Shown here piece by piece: positions 7,835 to 17,400 of a stretch of 38,593 nt of DNA; positions within the stretch are counted from its first letter, which is position 1; the number at the start of each line of letters is the position of its first letter. The stretch lies in contig JALSIB010000054.1 in NCBI GenBank assembly GCA_026981855.1, positions 1 through 38,593 of the forward strand, in the 5' to 3' direction. Position numbers and translations under genes: made by a program. The notes under the pieces are model-generated. The model saw nothing but the letters and a program-made list of their open reading frames with translations, did not search any database and was not told the DNA's origin. The stretch comes from Methylothermaceae bacterium. GTDB taxonomy: Bacteria > Pseudomonadota > Gammaproteobacteria > Methylococcales > Methylothermaceae.

Positions 7835-8698
7835 ATGTCATTGAAGAAGTTGTTGTTTCAGTTCGATACCGATTCCCGTCCCGCTTCCTTCGACACGGTG
7901 GTGGCCTATGATGGCGGGGCCGATCAGGTGATCGGTTACGGGGGGGTGACCCCCGAAAATGTGACGCCGCTGGTGGAAGGCGCCATTTTCACCCGCCCGC
8001 CCAGGGAAAAGAAAAATACCGCCATTTTCATCGGTGGGAGCGATCTTTTGGCCGGTCAGGCACTGCTCGAGGCCGTGAGGAACGTGTTTTTTGCCGGTTT
8101 CCGGGTTTCGGTCATGCTCGACAGTAACGGCAGCAACACCACGGCGGCGGCGGGGGTGGCGAAAATCGCCGCCAGCACGCCTGTCGCCGGCAAGAAAGCC
8201 GTGGTGCTGGCGGGAACGGGCCCGGTCGGTCAGCGGGCGGCGGCCCTGTTGGCCAGGGAGGGGGCGGAAGTCCTCCTGACTTCGCGGGAGCTGGAGCGGG
8301 CCGAAAAGGCTTGCGCCGCCATGAAAGACCGCTTTGGCGTGGAGATCGAGCCGGTGGAAGCCTGCGACGACGACGCCCGGGGCAGGGTGATCCGCAGCGC
8401 CCAGATCGTTTTCGCCACCGGCGCGGCGGGGGTGCGACTGCTGGAAGAACGCCACTGGAAGGATCTGGAAAAGCTGGAGGTGCTGGCCGATGCCAACGCC
8501 ACGCCCCCTCTGGGTATCGAAGGGGTGGAAATGATGGATCGGGGCGAACGCCGGCATGGCAAGGTCTGCTGGGGCGCGATCGGCTTCGGCACCCTGAAGC
8601 TGGCCGTTCACAAGGCTTGCATCGCCCGGTTGTTTCAGCGTAACGATCAGATCTTCGATGCCGAGGAGATCTACGCCATCGCCAGGGAGATGGCATAG
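7835..8698 (+). CDS. mtdA: NADP-dependent methylene-H4F/H4MPT dehydrogenase MtdA
   Basis: Encodes 287 residues, matching the 288 of Methylorubrum MtdA. The enzyme oxidises methylene-tetrahydrofolate (and methylene-H4MPT) with NADP and links formaldehyde oxidation to assimilation. Recognisable MtdA segments are the N-terminus KKLLFQFDTDS, VVAYDGGADQVIGYG, MLDSNGSNTTAAAGVA, the nucleotide-binding VVLAGTGPVGQRAA, and the end FDAEEIYAIAREMA. It is not MtdB-like at the N-terminus. GGAG sits only 1 nt before ATG 7835, so the in-frame TTG at 7841 could be the real start; either gives a complete enzyme. Pairs functionally with the divergent fchA. Confidence 0.95.
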   Translation: MSLKKLLFQFDTDSRPASFDTVVAYDGGADQVIGYGGVTPENVTPLVEGAIFTRPPREKKNTAIFIGGSDLLAGQALLEAVRNVFFAGFRVSVMLDSNGSNTTAAAGVAKIAASTPVAGKKAVVLAGTGPVGQRAAALLAREGAEVLLTSRELERAEKACAAMKDRFGVEIEPVEACDDDARGRVIRSAQIVFATGAAGVRLLEERHWKDLEKLEVLADANATPPLGIEGVEMMDRGERRHGKVCWGAIGFGTLKLAVHKACIARLFQRNDQIFDAEEIYAIAREMA

Positions 8699-8712
8699 GG
8701 GCGTTGCATCGC

Positions 8713-8730
8713 CCGGCTGACCGCAGCCGG
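8713..8730. terminator. Hairpin between convergent mtdA and cysS
   Basis: A perfect 7-bp stem, CCGGCTG (8713-8719) with CAGCCGG (8724-8730), has the loop ACCG and lies 15 nt after the mtdA stop and 11 nt from the cysS stop. There is no T tract on either side, so it may stop transcription only weakly or work with Rho. Confidence 0.35.
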
Positions 8731-8741
8731 CCGGGTGCGGT

Positions 8742-10130
8742 TCATTCCCGCCGCCACAAGGTGCCCTGGGGGGTGTCTTCCAGGGTGATGCCCTGGGCCT
8801 TGAGCCGGTCACGGATCCTGTCGGCGGCGGCCCAGTCGCGCGCTTCCCTGGCTTGCTCGCGCGCCCGGATCAGGTCTTCGATTTCCTGCGGCGGCAGTGT
8901 TTCCCTTCCTCCTTTCAGAAAAGCCTCGGGCTCCTGGGTCAGGATGCCCAGGGTATTGCCCATGAATTTCAGTATGGCGCCCAGGCGGGCGGCTTCCCCG
9001 GGGTCCTTTTCCCGCAGCCGGTTGATTTCCTTCGCCAGATCGAACATCACCGCCAGGGCGCCGGGAGTGTTGAGGTCATCGTCCATGGCTGCCTGGAAAC
9101 GTTCAAGCCAGGGGTCGCCTTCCAGCCTGGCGGCTTCGGGGGGTACGGGTGCAAGCCCCCGCAGAGCCGTGTACAGCCGGGTGAGCCCGGCCCGCGCTTT
9201 TTCCAGGGATTCATGGGAGTAGTCCAGGGGACTGCGATAGTGGCTGGTGAGGATGAAGAAACGGACCACTTCCCCCGGAAACTGTTTGAGAATCTCGCGG
9301 ATGGTGAAAAAGTTTCCCAGGGATTTGGACATCTTTTCCTTGTCCACCCTGACGAAGCCGGCATGAATCCAATAGTTGACGAAAGGTTCGCCAGTGGCGC
9401 CTTCGGATTGGGCGATCTCGTTCTCGTGATGGGGGAACTGGAGATCGGCGCCACCGCCGTGGATGTCAAAATGGGCGCCCAGACAGGTGGTGGACATGGC
9501 CGAGCACTCGATGTGCCAGCCCGGCCGCCCCGGCCCCCAGGGAGAGTCCCACGCGGGTTCTCCGGGTTTGGCGCGTTTCCACAGTACGAAGTCCAGCGGA
9601 TCGCGTTTCGATTCGTTCACCTCCACCCGCGCTCCGGCCCGCAGTTCTTCAGGTTTTTTGCCGGAAAGCTTGCCGTAGCCCTCGAATTTGCCGACCGCGT
9701 AATAGACGTCGCCGTTTTCCCCCACATAGGCGTAGCCTTTGTCGATCAATCGCTGGATCATATCGATGATGGCGCTGATGGAGCGGGTGGCCCGGGGTTC
9801 CTCGTCGGGGGGGAGGCAGCCGAGGGCCCGTTCGTCCTCGTGCATGGCCTCGGTGAAACGGTCGGTCAAGGTTTCGAAAGGCACCCCCGTTTCAGCCGCC
9901 CTTTGGATGATCTTGTCGTCGATGTCGGTGATATTGCGTACATAGGTGACCTCGAAGCCTTTCATCCGCAGATAGCGGGCCAGCACGTCGAACACCACCA
10001 TCACCCGGGCGTGGCCCAGGTGGCAATAATCGTACACCGTCATGCCGCATACATACATGCGGACCTTGCCCGGCTCCAGGGGGGTGAAGATTTCCTTGGC
10101 GCGGGTAAGACTGTTGTAAAGTTTCAACAT
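8742..10130 (-). CDS. cysS: Cysteinyl-tRNA synthetase
   Basis: Encodes 462 residues from ATG 10130; E. coli CysRS has 461. It charges tRNA-Cys with cysteine. The zinc ligands that select cysteine align exactly with E. coli: Cys28 (YVCGMTVYD), Cys209 (WHIECS), His234 and Glu238 (FPHHENE). The class I signatures are HLGH (37-40) and KMSKS (266-270). The open frame extends further upstream into gltX, but that extension has no family similarity, so ATG 10130 is the start. It lies 5 nt behind gltX, so both are probably on one transcript. Confidence 0.96.
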   Translation of the reverse strand: MLKLYNSLTRAKEIFTPLEPGKVRMYVCGMTVYDYCHLGHARVMVVFDVLARYLRMKGFEVTYVRNITDIDDKIIQRAAETGVPFETLTDRFTEAMHEDERALGCLPPDEEPRATRSISAIIDMIQRLIDKGYAYVGENGDVYYAVGKFEGYGKLSGKKPEELRAGARVEVNESKRDPLDFVLWKRAKPGEPAWDSPWGPGRPGWHIECSAMSTTCLGAHFDIHGGGADLQFPHHENEIAQSEGATGEPFVNYWIHAGFVRVDKEKMSKSLGNFFTIREILKQFPGEVVRFFILTSHYRSPLDYSHESLEKARAGLTRLYTALRGLAPVPPEAARLEGDPWLERFQAAMDDDLNTPGALAVMFDLAKEINRLREKDPGEAARLGAILKFMGNTLGILTQEPEAFLKGGRETLPPQEIEDLIRAREQAREARDWAAADRIRDRLKAQGITLEDTPQGTLWRRE

Positions 10131-10135
10131 GGTGT

Positions 10136-11524
10136 TTAGGCCCATTTCGAGAGTCTGGTCAGGATTTTTTCCGCTCCCAGCAGTTCGTGAAGCCGGGGAA
10201 GTTCCGGGCCGTCGAGGCGGCCTGTCAACGCGGCCCTCAAGGGTTTGAAAAGCCGTTTGCCCTTGACCCCGGATTGGGCCTGCAGTGTCTGCAGAAACGA
10301 TTTCCATTGGTTCCGATGCGCTTGAAAGGCCTCCAGGGCGGTGCGAAAGAAGGTGGAATCGGTCTGGGCGAGAATCTCCCTGGCCTGGCCGGTGAGGGGA
10401 AATTCATCCCGAAACAGGATCGTGGCCCATTCAGCGGCCTGATCTGGAAAGACACAATTGCTTCGGACCAGGGCGAGGAAAGCCGCCCGCTTTTCCGGCG
10501 GGATGGTGCTGCGGGAATCGGCGTTGAGCCATTGCCACAGGGTTTCGTCATCCGCCTGATGGACCGCCTGTTGCTGCCAGTAGTCCAGCTGGTGGGGATC
10601 GAAGCGTGCCGGGGAACGGCTGAGGTGGTCGATGGAGAATCCCGCCTGCAACTGTTCCAGCGTTTGCAGGGATTCAACGGTGTAGCGGTGTCCCAGTCGG
10701 GCCAGCAGGTTGATGACCGCCAGGGGAAGGTAGCCTTGTCGCCTCAGCTCGCGAATGCTGCGGCTGCCGTTTCGTTTCGACAGGGGGGCGCCGTCTTCTC
10801 CCACGATCAGGGAAATATGGCCATAACGGGGTGGCCGCAGGCCCAACGCTTCCAGTATCAGCAATTGGCGCGGTGTATTGGTGAGGTGGTCTTCGCCACG
10901 CAGTACGTGCGTGACTTCCATCAGGGCGTCGTCCACCGCGTTGCAGAAAAAGAACGCCGGGGTGCCGTCGGCGCGGCGGATGATGAAGTCGCCGATGGTG
11001 TCGGTATCGAAGCGCTGTTTTCCCCGGACCAGATCGTCGAATTCGATGGTGCGACCGGCAGGAACGCGGAAACGCAGGGTGGGTTCGAGCCCCTGGTCGA
11101 GGCGCGCCTGGATTTCGTCGGGCTTCAGGTGGGCGCACGTGCCCGCGTAGCGGGGCGGCTTGCCTTCCAGCCGTTGCAGTTTACGCGAGCGCACCAGGTC
11201 ATCGGGGGAGCAGAAGCACGGATAGACCCGCCCCTGGGCTTCCAATTGCCGGTAGTAACGGTCGTACACCGCCTGTCGCCGGGATTGAAAGTATTGATCG
11301 GCCTGGCCGGATGCCGGTCCCTCGTCCCAGTCCATTTTCAGCCAGCGCAGATCTTCCATCAGGGCAGTGGTGTATTCCGGGCGGCTGCGCTCCTGATCCG
11401 TGTCCTCGATTCGCAGCAGAAAAGTCTGGCCGAACAAACGATTGAACAAGGCGGTGCGCGCATTGCCCAGATGGATATACCCGGTGGGGCTCGGGGCAAA
11501 GCGGGTCTTGCGGTGTTGTGTCAT
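10136..11524 (-). CDS. gltX: Glutamyl-tRNA synthetase
   Basis: Encodes 462 residues. Class I synthetase signatures are [17 protein letters not shown] (HIGH motif at 18-21) and LSKRNG (KMSKS-type, about 248-253). A zinc-type patch [10 protein letters not shown] (Cys103, Cys105) followed by RYAGTC (Cys130) matches the GluRS zinc site. [13 protein letters not shown] and [14 protein letters not shown] are further family hallmarks. The enzyme supplies Glu-tRNA for translation and for tetrapyrrole synthesis, relevant in a heme-rich cell. Whether it also misacylates tRNA-Gln cannot be read from the sequence. cysS follows directly. Confidence 0.95.
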   Translation of the reverse strand: MTQHRKTRFAPSPTGYIHLGNARTALFNRLFGQTFLLRIEDTDQERSRPEYTTALMEDLRWLKMDWDEGPASGQADQYFQSRRQAVYDRYYRQLEAQGRVYPCFCSPDDLVRSRKLQRLEGKPPRYAGTCAHLKPDEIQARLDQGLEPTLRFRVPAGRTIEFDDLVRGKQRFDTDTIGDFIIRRADGTPAFFFCNAVDDALMEVTHVLRGEDHLTNTPRQLLILEALGLRPPRYGHISLIVGEDGAPLSKRNGSRSIRELRRQGYLPLAVINLLARLGHRYTVESLQTLEQLQAGFSIDHLSRSPARFDPHQLDYWQQQAVHQADDETLWQWLNADSRSTIPPEKRAAFLALVRSNCVFPDQAAEWATILFRDEFPLTGQAREILAQTDSTFFRTALEAFQAHRNQWKSFLQTLQAQSGVKGKRLFKPLRAALTGRLDGPELPRLHELLGAEKILTRLSKWA

Positions 11525-11799
11525 GGGAGGTCGTCCTGAAAGAAGGCATATTGTATTGAAGATCTCCGCAAATTCACAGAGGACGATTTTTTCGCTATGA
11601 CGCCCTCATCAAGCATCCGTGTTCGGGCGCTCGTTCGGCTGCGAAAGTCCACCTGGACGGCCTCCTTCCAGTCGGGAAGGATGGGGGCGGGGGGTCAGTT
11701 CCTGGTGCTGCGGATGGAACCGGCATTTGCCTTTGCCTTGGCGTTCTTGCAGCCTGGAAGCCAGGACTTGCAATCAAGCATTCGGAATGGGCGCGGATC
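11525..11799 (-). promoter_or_regulatory. Intergenic region upstream of gltX
   Basis: No convincing gene is present. Read on the minus strand, a TACAAT (11555-11550) lies 25 nt before the gltX ATG and is a plausible -10 element; the -35 position is poor. Short frames on both strands here are rich in Pro, Arg and Gly and look non-coding. A weak hairpin (CCTGG-CTT-CCAGG, near 11755-11767) lies just after the slp stop and may act as its terminator. Confidence 0.3.
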
Positions 11800-12345
11800 T
11801 TACCAACACCAATAGGATCTGTAACATCCCCCCCACCAGGGATCATACCACCAGTAAGGAGGGGGCGCTGGAGGGGGTGTTTGCTTGCGCTTCGGCCACA
11901 GGTGCCAGCTGCGTGCCTCCAGCAACGGGATCTTGATTTTGCGTTTGCCCACGGTGCGTTCCGCCAGGCCTGCCAGGGTGCCGACGACCGTCAGTTCCTT
12001 TTCCGGCAGGTAAATCGCCGGATCCAAAAATGCGGAAGTATGGACCACGAAACGCCCCAGGGGGGTGGCGTTTTCTTTCGGGCGTCCTGCATTGTCGAGG
12101 GGATAGGCGAGGATCTGTACCCAGGTGTCCTGGGCGTCGTTCGTCAACTCGAGAATCTTTCCTCCCCAGCGTACCCGCTTGCCGCGATAGTGCTCTGGAT
12201 CCTCCATGGCCTGACCGAGGGTGATGGGTTGCAGCCCCGGAGAGTCGAGTTCAGGCGGAAGCGTCGAGCAGGCGCTCAGGAGAAAAAAACAACTCAGAGG
12301 TATCCCCAACCAGAGTGCTTGTATCAAGTGGCGACAGGTTTTCAT
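11800..12345 (-). CDS. slp: Slp-family outer-membrane lipoprotein with aromatic tail
   Basis: Encodes 181 residues from ATG 12345, which has AGGAG 7 nt upstream. A lipoprotein signal peptide ends at LLSAC with Cys26 as the lipidated residue. The body matches Slp (starvation-inducible outer-membrane lipoprotein): LDSPGLQPITLGQAMEDP, YRGKRVRWGGKILE, DTWVQILAYPLDNAGRP, GRFVVHTSAFLDPAIY, and ELTVVGTLAG. The last 27 residues are unusual, an alternation of Pro with Trp/Tyr (PPPAPPPYWWYDPWW) followed by Gly and Cys. Function in E. coli is poorly defined (envelope protection). It lies alone between gltX and rmuC. Confidence 0.85.
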   Translation of the reverse strand: MKTCRHLIQALWLGIPLSCFFLLSACSTLPPELDSPGLQPITLGQAMEDPEHYRGKRVRWGGKILELTNDAQDTWVQILAYPLDNAGRPKENATPLGRFVVHTSAFLDPAIYLPEKELTVVGTLAGLAERTVGKRKIKIPLLEARSWHLWPKRKQTPPPAPPPYWWYDPWWGGCYRSYWCW

Positions 12346-12414
12346 ACTGTGCTCCTGAGTCCATAAGAGGTGTGGTAGCAGGTTGTCATGCATGTTTGTC
12401 ATGTAAGAACGGCC

Positions 12415-13737
12415 TCAGTTCCCGTCCTCTCCCTCCTGACGCAAGGTTGCCGGCAGCTTTTTCTTGGTCTTGATTCCAAGCTCCACCAATGTATCCGCCT
12501 GGCGGAGCAGGTTGCCGCGGCCATCCTGCAATTTTTTGCGTGCCGTGTCATACGATTTTTGCGCAGATTGCAGTTGCCGGCCGATTTGTTCGAAGTCTTC
12601 GAGAAAGCCGCACAATTTGTCGTAGAGCCTGGCGGCCCGGTCGTAGATATGGCGGACATTTTCCTGCTGGCGTTCGAAGCGCCACATGTTTTCGATGGTG
12701 CGCAGCGTCGCCAGCAGGGTGGTGGGAGTGACCACGATGATGCGGCTTTCGAAGGCTTTCGAGAAAAGCCCCGGTTCGGCCTGGAAGGCCGCGCTGAAGG
12801 CGGGCTCGATGGGCATGAACATCAGGATGAAATCGAGGGAGTTGATTCCTTCGAGATCCTCGTAATGTTTGCCGCTGAGATCGTCGATGTGGTGGCGGAT
12901 GGCGTCGATATGGCGTTTCAACGCGGCTTTGGCGGCCAGCTCGTCGGTGGCGGCGACATATTCCTGATAGGCGTTGAGGGAAACCTTGGAATCGATGATG
13001 ATGTCTTTTCCCTCGGGAAGGTGGATGATGACATCCGGCCGCAATCGTTTCCCCTGCGCATCCCGGAAACTTCCCTGGACCTGATATTCCATGCCCTTGC
13101 GCAGCCCGGATTTTTCCAGCACGGTTTCCAGAACGATCTCGCCCCAGGTGCCCTGGCGTTTCTTGTCGCCCTTCAGTGCCCGGGTGAGGTTTTGGGCTTC
13201 CTCGTTCAGGCGTTGATTGAGCTGCTGCAATTGTTGTAATTGCGCCTGCAGGGAGCCGCGTTCTTTTTGCTCGCTGCTGTGAATTGCGTCGATACGCTCA
13301 CGAAAGTCCCTGAGCTGGGTGCTCACGGGTTTCAGGATTTCATCCAGACGTTGCTGGTTCAGGCGGGTGAACTGACGGCTTTTTTCTTCCAGAATCCGGT
13401 TGGCCAGGTTCTCGAATTCGGTCTTGAGCTGTTCTCTGGCCTTCTCCAGATCGGCCAGTTTTGCTTCGTTATGGCGTTGCTGTTCCTCCAGCCGGGTGGT
13501 CAGTTCGGCCTCCCTGGCCACATGGGCTTCCTTTTCCTCCATGAGCCTTGATATTTCGTTTTGCTGACGCGCGAGCTGGTCCCGGAGATCCGCAGCCCGG
13601 TGGGACAGAAGCGCCTGTTCCCGCTGCAGTCGGGCATGATGGCGGAGCGTGATCAGGGCGGTCACCAGGCAGCCGGCAAGAAATCCGGCTCCCAGGGCGA
13701 TGAAGGTTTCAATGGGGAAGGATGCGGGAAAATCCAT
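12415..13737 (-). CDS. rmuC: DNA recombination protein RmuC
   Basis: Encodes 440 residues. An N-terminal transmembrane helix (about 12-30) is followed by a long coiled coil rich in Gln, Glu, Leu and Arg (about 35-190) and the RmuC nuclease-like domain. Family markers are KRQGTWGEIVLETVLEKSGL, the PD-(D/E)XK-type segment RPDVIIHLPEGKDIIIDSKVS, and FILMFMPIEPAF. RmuC limits inversions at short inverted repeats and is thought to act on unusual DNA structures. The gene appears monocistronic. Confidence 0.93.
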   Translation of the reverse strand: MDFPASFPIETFIALGAGFLAGCLVTALITLRHHARLQREQALLSHRAADLRDQLARQQNEISRLMEEKEAHVAREAELTTRLEEQQRHNEAKLADLEKAREQLKTEFENLANRILEEKSRQFTRLNQQRLDEILKPVSTQLRDFRERIDAIHSSEQKERGSLQAQLQQLQQLNQRLNEEAQNLTRALKGDKKRQGTWGEIVLETVLEKSGLRKGMEYQVQGSFRDAQGKRLRPDVIIHLPEGKDIIIDSKVSLNAYQEYVAATDELAAKAALKRHIDAIRHHIDDLSGKHYEDLEGINSLDFILMFMPIEPAFSAAFQAEPGLFSKAFESRIIVVTPTTLLATLRTIENMWRFERQQENVRHIYDRAARLYDKLCGFLEDFEQIGRQLQSAQKSYDTARKKLQDGRGNLLRQADTLVELGIKTKKKLPATLRQEGEDGN

Positions 13738-13880
13738 ACAGATCAGTCCGTTGTCAGCATGAGGAACGAAGGGGGTGAACGAGAGCTCCGCTCATGATAC
13801 CAAGCCGGAGGCGGGAGCACACGCAGGGCACTCGTATGACCGCGGCTTTCCCGTTCAAACTCGATTTTGCACGGCCTTGA
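13738..13880. other. Intergenic DNA upstream of rmuC, nothing recognised
   Basis: This stretch should carry the rmuC promoter on the minus strand, but I found no convincing -35/-10 pair. No open frame here has protein-like composition. Confidence 0.3.
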
Positions 13881-13984
13881 AGCCCTTCTCCCTCTGGGAG
13901 AAGGGTTGGGGTGAGGGCTGGAGCCGGTGAAAGTGGGGGTATGTTTCCCTCACCCCCGGCCCCTCTCCCAAAGGGAGAGGGAGG
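13881..13984. repeat. Paired palindromic (REP/BIME-like) repeat
   Basis: Two inverted copies of one element face each other. The first is the stem CCCTTCTCCC-TCT-GGGAGAAGGG (13883-13905) followed by TTGGGGTGAGGG. The second is CCCTCACCCC (13947-13956) followed by the stem CCCTCTCCC-AAA-GGGAGAGGG (13961-13981). The CCCTCACCCC/GGGGTGAGGG arms are complementary across about 30 bp. Dispersed elements of this look are common in proteobacterial intergenic DNA. It could also terminate transcription before the cytochrome operon. Confidence 0.7.
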
Positions 13985-14433
13985 AAACCGGTTCGTCGTC
14001 AGCGGCCGGGGAGGGGCGCTCCGGGGCTGAATTCACGGACGAATTGCGCTCCGGCGGACCCTTCCCGGACCCCGAAAAAGCAAACCGACAGGTGTTGAAG
14101 GCGCCGGGTTTTCCAGTAGGGGCTGTCGCCCGGCGGAGACACATTAACTGGTTGATTTTGCATGGATCGTCATTTTTCCGCAAATGCGTGTCGGTATTTG
14201 GGGACAAAAATCGTGCCGTGGGGCATTCTCAAACCGTTGTTTTTTATCCGCATGGATGGGATGTGAGGTTGCGGAGAGGGGAAAACTGCATCATCTGCTC
14301 ACAGAGCTCATCGTGGTATAGATATTGCTAATATTCATCTCGAGAACAATCGTACCGTCGAAGTGGTGAAGTGGCGTTTCCGCACCCGGGGCCGGCTTGG
14401 CCATGAAAGACGATTCTTGAAGGGAGAAGAAAA
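13985..14433 (+). promoter_or_regulatory. Leader region of the multiheme cytochrome operon
   Basis: About 450 bp without a convincing gene; open frames through it contain the repeat and have no protein-like composition. It becomes AT-richer from 14150 on. TAATAT at 14329-14334 could be a -10 but has no good -35. A strong ribosome binding site, AGGGAGAAG, precedes ATG 14434 with normal spacing. The length leaves room for a regulator site or leader RNA that I cannot identify. Confidence 0.35.
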
Positions 14434-17400
14434 ATGAATGTATGGCATGGTAAGACACTGATTCATTGGCTTGTTTGTCTGATCTTGATGGCCGGTTTCA
14501 GCGGTGTGTCCTGGGGAGGGGACGACGATGAAGAAAACCGCCGCGACTTCAAGATCAAAGAAGCGAAGTGGGATGACGGCAAGCTGAAAGTCAAGGGAAG
14601 GGGAATCACCGGTCTGAAGGTGACGATCAGAGACGCTGGCAGCGGCGCCAGGATCGGTGAAACCAAGATCAGGAAGGAGGGGAAATGGAAGTTCGAGGTC
14701 AGGAATCCGGCTGTCGTCCCGTGCAAGATCAGCGCCGAGCAAAGTGATGGCAAACGGCGGGAAAAAAGCGTCAAGGACGCGCCGCCTGGTTGTGGCAGAA
14801 GCGACACTGGTGACGACGAAGACGACGAAGACGACGAAGACGACGAAGACGACGAAGACGACGAAGACGACGAAGACGACGAAGACGACGAAGACGACGA
14901 AGACGACGAAGACGACGAAGACGACGAAGACGATGGAGACGATGGAGACGATGGAGACGATGGAGACGATGGAGACGATGGAGACGATGGAGACGATGGA
15001 GACGATGGAGACGATGGAAATAACGGAAATGGAAATAATGACGCTGCGGCAGGCACGACGCCGAAACACACCTTCAATCTCCTGATGAATTACGAGCTGG
15101 GGATGCACTGCACCGGTTTCGAATTTTCCTACTGCTGTGTGCTGCCTCCTTACAACTCCATCCTCGCCCAGGTGGTCAAGACGGAAAAAGGCGCCGCCAC
15201 GCCCATGCTTCTGGAGGCCGACCCCAATCTTGGGTTGGATTTTCTCGGCCGGCCGACGGTATTGCGTGATCCGGAACTGGACGCCAACGGCAACTTCAAG
15301 AAGTACGTCCTGCGCTACTGGCACGAGGCCCAGCCTCGCAACGATGGCCGTGGCGCGCCCCAGACCGATCCGCTGATCAGCAAGGTGGAAGGCAACTCCC
15401 TGTTGATGTGGGGGACGGTGTTCGATGCCGCCACCGTGGACAGCGGCAACAGATTGCAATATGGTTCCAAGGACGGCAGCGATGGCGTGATGCTGGGAGA
15501 TGGTGACACCAGCGACCCCAACGACAATTACGCCAACGCCTGGCTCAATCACCTCTATATCTATGAGGATCTCGAAGGGAGCAATTCTTCCGGCAGCAGC
15601 CTGGAGATCGACAAGATCCGCCTGGGGATGCCCAATGACCACAAGAACTTTTCCACCATCCTGCCGGACAACAGCGGCCCGGCCTTTCATCCGATGGGGC
15701 CGGGTGCGGTCCAGGGGTTGAACAACGTGCTGACTTTCTCCGGCGAGAGCGGCACCGTGGTGTTCACCCAGACCAAGACGGTGGAAAACCTGCCGGTGAT
15801 GCTCACTTCTCCCCGGATCTGGGAAGCGCTCGGCCTGCCGCTGACCCCGTTCGAGGACACCATCGACTTCTATGCCGATCCCGGCGCGGTCGATGAGAGC
15901 AGCATCCGTCCCTACGTGAAGATGATGGCCCAGCTGCACCATTATGATCCCGGCCGGCCCGGCGGAATCGGCGAGCCGGTGCTGGACAACGGTGAGCCCG
16001 TCATCGGCATGGGGACCGCCCCGATCGACATTCCCAACTGCGAGCGCTGTCATGCGATCGGCGAAAACGATTCGGTCAACAGCGCGCAAAAAGGCGAACC
16101 CGACGTTGCCGCGGCGGTCCAGGGCGAGATCGAATTCTGGAAAGCCTATTACGATATTTCCGGAAACGATTCGGACTGGTACCCGCGCTTGAAAGGGGCG
16201 GCCATCAGTATGTTGATGTTGCACGACCGGCAGCACGGCACGTCCTTCACCGCCAACTACGATCCCAATGACAGCAATACGGTGACCCGGCTGGGTCATG
16301 ACACGGTTCTGTGTCAGCGCTGCCATGCCGACAACGTGATCGCGGTGACCCGTTCCGGGGAAAAGGACGGCAGGTTGATTCCGCCCTTGAGCGAAGCGAT
16401 CCATCTCAATCACATGGATCTGGCGTTTCAGGATTCCCTGGGGCGTGACGGCAGTTGCCAGGGGTGTCATCCTGCCCACCGTTCCGATGGCAACATGGAC
16501 AGTTACCCCATCACCGAACTGGGGCTCAACGCCTATGCGGATGCCGACAACCGCGACGCCGCCGGCGGCTGTTTCGTCGGCCGTGACGTCCATTCCAATC
16601 CCGGACGCAACGCCGACTGCGGCACCCCCAGTCACCTCAACGCCGTCGGCCGATGGCTGGTGGACAACGTGGCCAGTGACAGCGGCCATGACAAGGGTAT
16701 CTGGTGCACCAACTGCCACACCCAGTTCAGTCAGGAAATGTGGAAGGCCGAGAACGTGGCCGATCTGATCAATGCCCATCCGGGCGATCCCGGTCATGTG
16801 CGCGAGCCCTCGGCCAACGCTTCCCTGGCGGATGTGGCCGCCGCGGTCGGGGTGCCGCTCGGTCAGGCGGTCGCCTGGCTCGATCCCAAGACGGCCAGTG
16901 ACACCTTTGCCGTCTGGAACCGGGATCCGGGGTTGTGCGACTATCTTTCGGCCAACCCGAGCCCTTACAACGACGCGGGCGTGGCCACGGTGGAAGTGGC
17001 CGCCGGCGGACAGAGCTGTTCCACCGGCTTTGGCGTACCGGGGCCCGACTGTGACGCCGATGGAAGCCCCGACTTCCAGATCTGCGGCACCCAGGACGGT
17101 GACGGGGATTTCAGCGTCCATATCCTGGACTTCTGCACCACCCCCGACTGCGTCTCCGCCGCCCAGGCCAGGCTGGCCGATTCGACCGCCGCCGCCGTGC
17201 CCTTCTCGGCCGCCACCGATGGCCGGGATCACTGGCTGGCCGCCGGCGAGCCCCATTGCGCCGACTGTCACGCGGCGCCCTTCGTGGAGCAGAGTGGAAA
17301 TCACAATCCATTCCCGCCCTTCAACTATCCCCACAAGGCGTCGTTGTTCCGCTATTCGCGTGGGCATCAGGACATCACCTGTCAGGGCTGTCACGAATCG

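Noticed and set aside
8853-10139. A long plus-strand frame over cysS
   Set aside because: Antisense to a complete CysRS with all zinc ligands; no recognisable domain.
10131-10307. An N-terminal extension of CysRS into gltX
   Set aside because: Starting at ATG 10130 places Cys28, Cys209, His234 and Glu238 exactly at the E. coli positions.
11595-11846. An 83-codon minus-strand frame between slp and gltX
   Set aside because: Pro/Arg/Ala-rich, overlaps the slp 3' end in another frame, and has no usable start signal.
13927-14331. A 134-codon frame upstream of the cytochrome operon
   Set aside because: It begins inside the palindromic repeat, has no ribosome binding site and lacks protein-like composition.
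14812-15018. CRISPR-like array
   Set aside because: The units are 9 bp, contiguous, without spacers, and continue the reading frame, so it is a coding minisatellite.
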